This document shows, piece after piece, positions 14,159 to 15,696 of a stretch of 15,696 nt of DNA. The position numbers and the translations under genes are program-made. Each line of letters starts with the position of its first letter. The stretch's first letter is position 1. Source of the DNA: Methylococcaceae bacterium (GTDB lineage: Bacteria; Pseudomonadota; Gammaproteobacteria; Methylococcales; Methylomonadaceae); NCBI GenBank assembly GCA_030618325.1, contig JAUXDP010000040.1, forward strand, positions 1 through 15,696, written 5' to 3'. The notes under the pieces are model-generated. The model ran no database searches, was not told where the DNA came from, and saw nothing but the letters and a program-made list of their open reading frames with translations.

Positions 14159-15696
14159 TCAAGCCATCCTTTCAATATACTGCAAAATAAACTGAATATT
14201 TCGCGTGCCCTGATATTCATTAATATCGAGCTTATATACAGATTTTATTTGCCTGATACCTAACCAGTTTTCCGGTTGCTCCACAAAAAATGCAATCGCA
14301 TCTATAAGTAAATCACCAAACGGCTGACGCAACACCAGTTTTAAATGCTGTTTTCCTACAATTCGGGACTGAATCACATCGAAAATACCTTCAAAAACAG
14401 GTTCCGGAAATTCCTGCCCCCATGGCCCAAAGCTCTGCAGTAATTGTGCAAATTCAATGGTGAACTCTTGTTCTGTTAATTCAGCATCACTGTAAATTTT
14501 CTGATCTACATCCAGATCTTCCAGACTTTCCTCCATTATTTCATTAAAGGCCAGAGAAAAAGGCGGAAGATCTGAAATTTTAATACTCAAACCAGCAGCC
14601 ATGGCATGCCCACCAAATTTGCTGAGTATTTTTGGATGTTCAGTAGCTAAGCGGCTTAACACATCCCGAATATGGACACCAGGTATTGATCGTGCCGAGC
14701 CTTTTATTTCACCATTATCCGCTTTTGCAAAAGCAATAACGGGACGATGTAGGCGATCTTTGATTCTGGAGGCCAAAATGCCTACAACACCTTGATGCCA
14801 GTTTTCATCATATAAACAAATACCGGCTGGTAAATGCGCCTCATCAAAGGCTTTCATTTCCTTTAACAAAACCATGGCCTCAGTTTTCATCTGACCTTCA
14901 ACTTCCTTTCGATCAGAATTAAAGTCGTCCAGCTGCATTGCCATTTGTTTGGCAAAATTCAATTCTTCCGCCAGTAAACATTGAATGCCCAGGGACATAT
15001 CATCCATTCGCCCAGCTGCATTAATCCTAGGCCCAATCGTGAAGCCCAAATCTGCTGCTGTCATTGTCCGCTGATTTCGACCCGTAACTTCTATCAATGC
15101 TTTTAATCCCAGGTGACAATGCTCGGAACGCATACGCTGCAAGCCCTGATACACAAGAATTCGATTGATATAATCAAGAGGAACAACATCTGCTACTGTC
15201 CCCAAAGCCACATAATCCAAAAGTTGCGCCAAATTGGGTTCTTTAATTCCCTTCTGTTTAAACCAGCCTTGCTCTCGTAAGCGGTTCCGTAATGCCATCA
15301 GCACATAAAAAATAACTCCGACACCAGCTAATGACCCTGATGGAAATTCCTGATCTGGAAGATTAGGATTGACAATCGCATCGGCCTCAGGCAAAACTTC
15401 ACCCGCTAGATGATGATCCGTAACCAACACATCCATACCGAATTGTTTTGCCACAGCTACACCTTCAATACTGGAAATTCCATTATCTACTGTAATTAAA
15501 ACATCTGGTTTTTCCAAGGCTGCCAGCTTAACAATTTCCGGGGTTAACCCATACCCATATTCAAATCGATTGGGAACTATAAAAGAAACATTTTTCGCAC
15601 CAAGCAAGCCAAGTCCTTTGATAGCAACAGCGCAACTGGTTGCACCATCAGCATCAAAATCAGCAATAATAATTATGTTTTTTTGCTGCTCAATCA
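14159..15696 (-). CDS. recJ: Single-stranded-DNA exonuclease RecJ, N-terminus cut by window edge
   Basis: The frame is open from the right edge to TGA at 14159-14161, giving 511 residues. RecJ is about 570 residues, so roughly the first 60-70 are missing. RecJ is a 5'-to-3' single-strand exonuclease in recombination, base-excision and mismatch repair. Visible DHH-family motifs are DFDADGATS (residues 12-20 of the fragment), DNGISS (about 70-75), DHH (93-95) and GTVADVVPL. The DHHA1 region has GPRINAAGRMDD and FGGHAMAAGLSI, and a C-terminal OB-fold follows. The four-metal-ligand set of the DHH core looks intact. A TTG at 15607 is not the real start, because motif I lies upstream of it. The coding end meets the hairpin at 14119-14157. 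Confidence 0.96.
   Translation of the reverse strand, partial: IEQQKNIIIIADFDADGATSCAVAIKGLGLLGAKNVSFIVPNRFEYGYGLTPEIVKLAALEKPDVLITVDNGISSIEGVAVAKQFGMDVLVTDHHLAGEVLPEADAIVNPNLPDQEFPSGSLAGVGVIFYVLMALRNRLREQGWFKQKGIKEPNLAQLLDYVALGTVADVVPLDYINRILVYQGLQRMRSEHCHLGLKALIEVTGRNQRTMTAADLGFTIGPRINAAGRMDDMSLGIQCLLAEELNFAKQMAMQLDDFNSDRKEVEGQMKTEAMVLLKEMKAFDEAHLPAGICLYDENWHQGVVGILASRIKDRLHRPVIAFAKADNGEIKGSARSIPGVHIRDVLSRLATEHPKILSKFGGHAMAAGLSIKISDLPPFSLAFNEIMEESLEDLDVDQKIYSDAELTEQEFTIEFAQLLQSFGPWGQEFPEPVFEGIFDVIQSRIVGKQHLKLVLRQPFGDLLIDAIAFFVEQPENWLGIRQIKSVYKLDINEYQGTRNIQFILQYIERMA

Noticed and set aside
14159..15607. RecJ start at TTG 15607
   Set aside because: The essential DFDADGATS motif is encoded upstream of this codon in the same open frame, so the true start lies beyond the window.
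1..15696. CRISPR arrays, tRNA/rRNA genes, transposases, attachment sites
   Set aside because: Scanned both strands by eye; no regularly spaced direct repeats, no tRNA-like cloverleaf and no transposase or integrase motifs were seen.

Overview
The window looks like chromosomal DNA of a moderately AT-rich Gammaproteobacterium. The evidence is the combination of NtrB/NtrC, a TolC-type channel, YciB-YciI-BolA, a parvulin lipoprotein, a DUF1244 protein and RecJ, together with an enteric-style NtrC box and sigma-54 promoter. A methanotroph-like (Methylococcales-type) lineage would fit, but that is a guess from gene content and not a demonstrated placement.

Left part (1-7015, all minus strand; transcription runs from 7015 towards 1): a surface-polysaccharide or nucleotide-sugar block. 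In order of transcription it holds gmd (GDP-mannose 4,6-dehydratase), fcl (GDP-L-fucose synthase), a 441-bp gap, ugd (UDP-glucose dehydrogenase), a 204-bp gap, and then a tight group of three genes. These are a uridine-kinase-family P-loop kinase, an alkaline-phosphatase-superfamily phosphodiesterase/phosphatase, and a large nucleotidyltransferase-fold protein that runs off the left edge. The first three genes supply GDP-fucose and UDP-glucuronate. The triad has no obvious textbook role and is the least ordinary content in the window. It also looks more AT-rich than the rest. Both gaps carry a related CCCTCTCC/GGAGAGGG hairpin repeat.

Middle (7016-9738, plus strand): a divergent control region followed by ntrB-ntrC. 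The control region holds a perfect NtrC-type palindrome (TGCACCA-CTT-TGGTGCA) and, about 115 bp downstream, a correctly spaced sigma-54 -24/-12 element. This predicts NtrC-driven autoregulation of ntrBC, and possibly an influence on the divergent polysaccharide operon.

Right part (9739-15696): a TolC-family outer-membrane channel (+) with its own promoter and terminator; a convergent DUF1244 gene (-); then a plus-strand run consisting of a small uncharacterised protein, yciB, yciI, bolA and a parvulin-type peptidyl-prolyl isomerase lipoprotein. yciB/yciI abut and yciI/bolA overlap by 4 bp, so these are probably translationally coupled. A long hairpin separates this run from the convergent recJ gene (-), which is truncated by the right edge and lacks its N-terminus.

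No tRNA, rRNA, CRISPR array, transposase or complete insertion sequence was seen.
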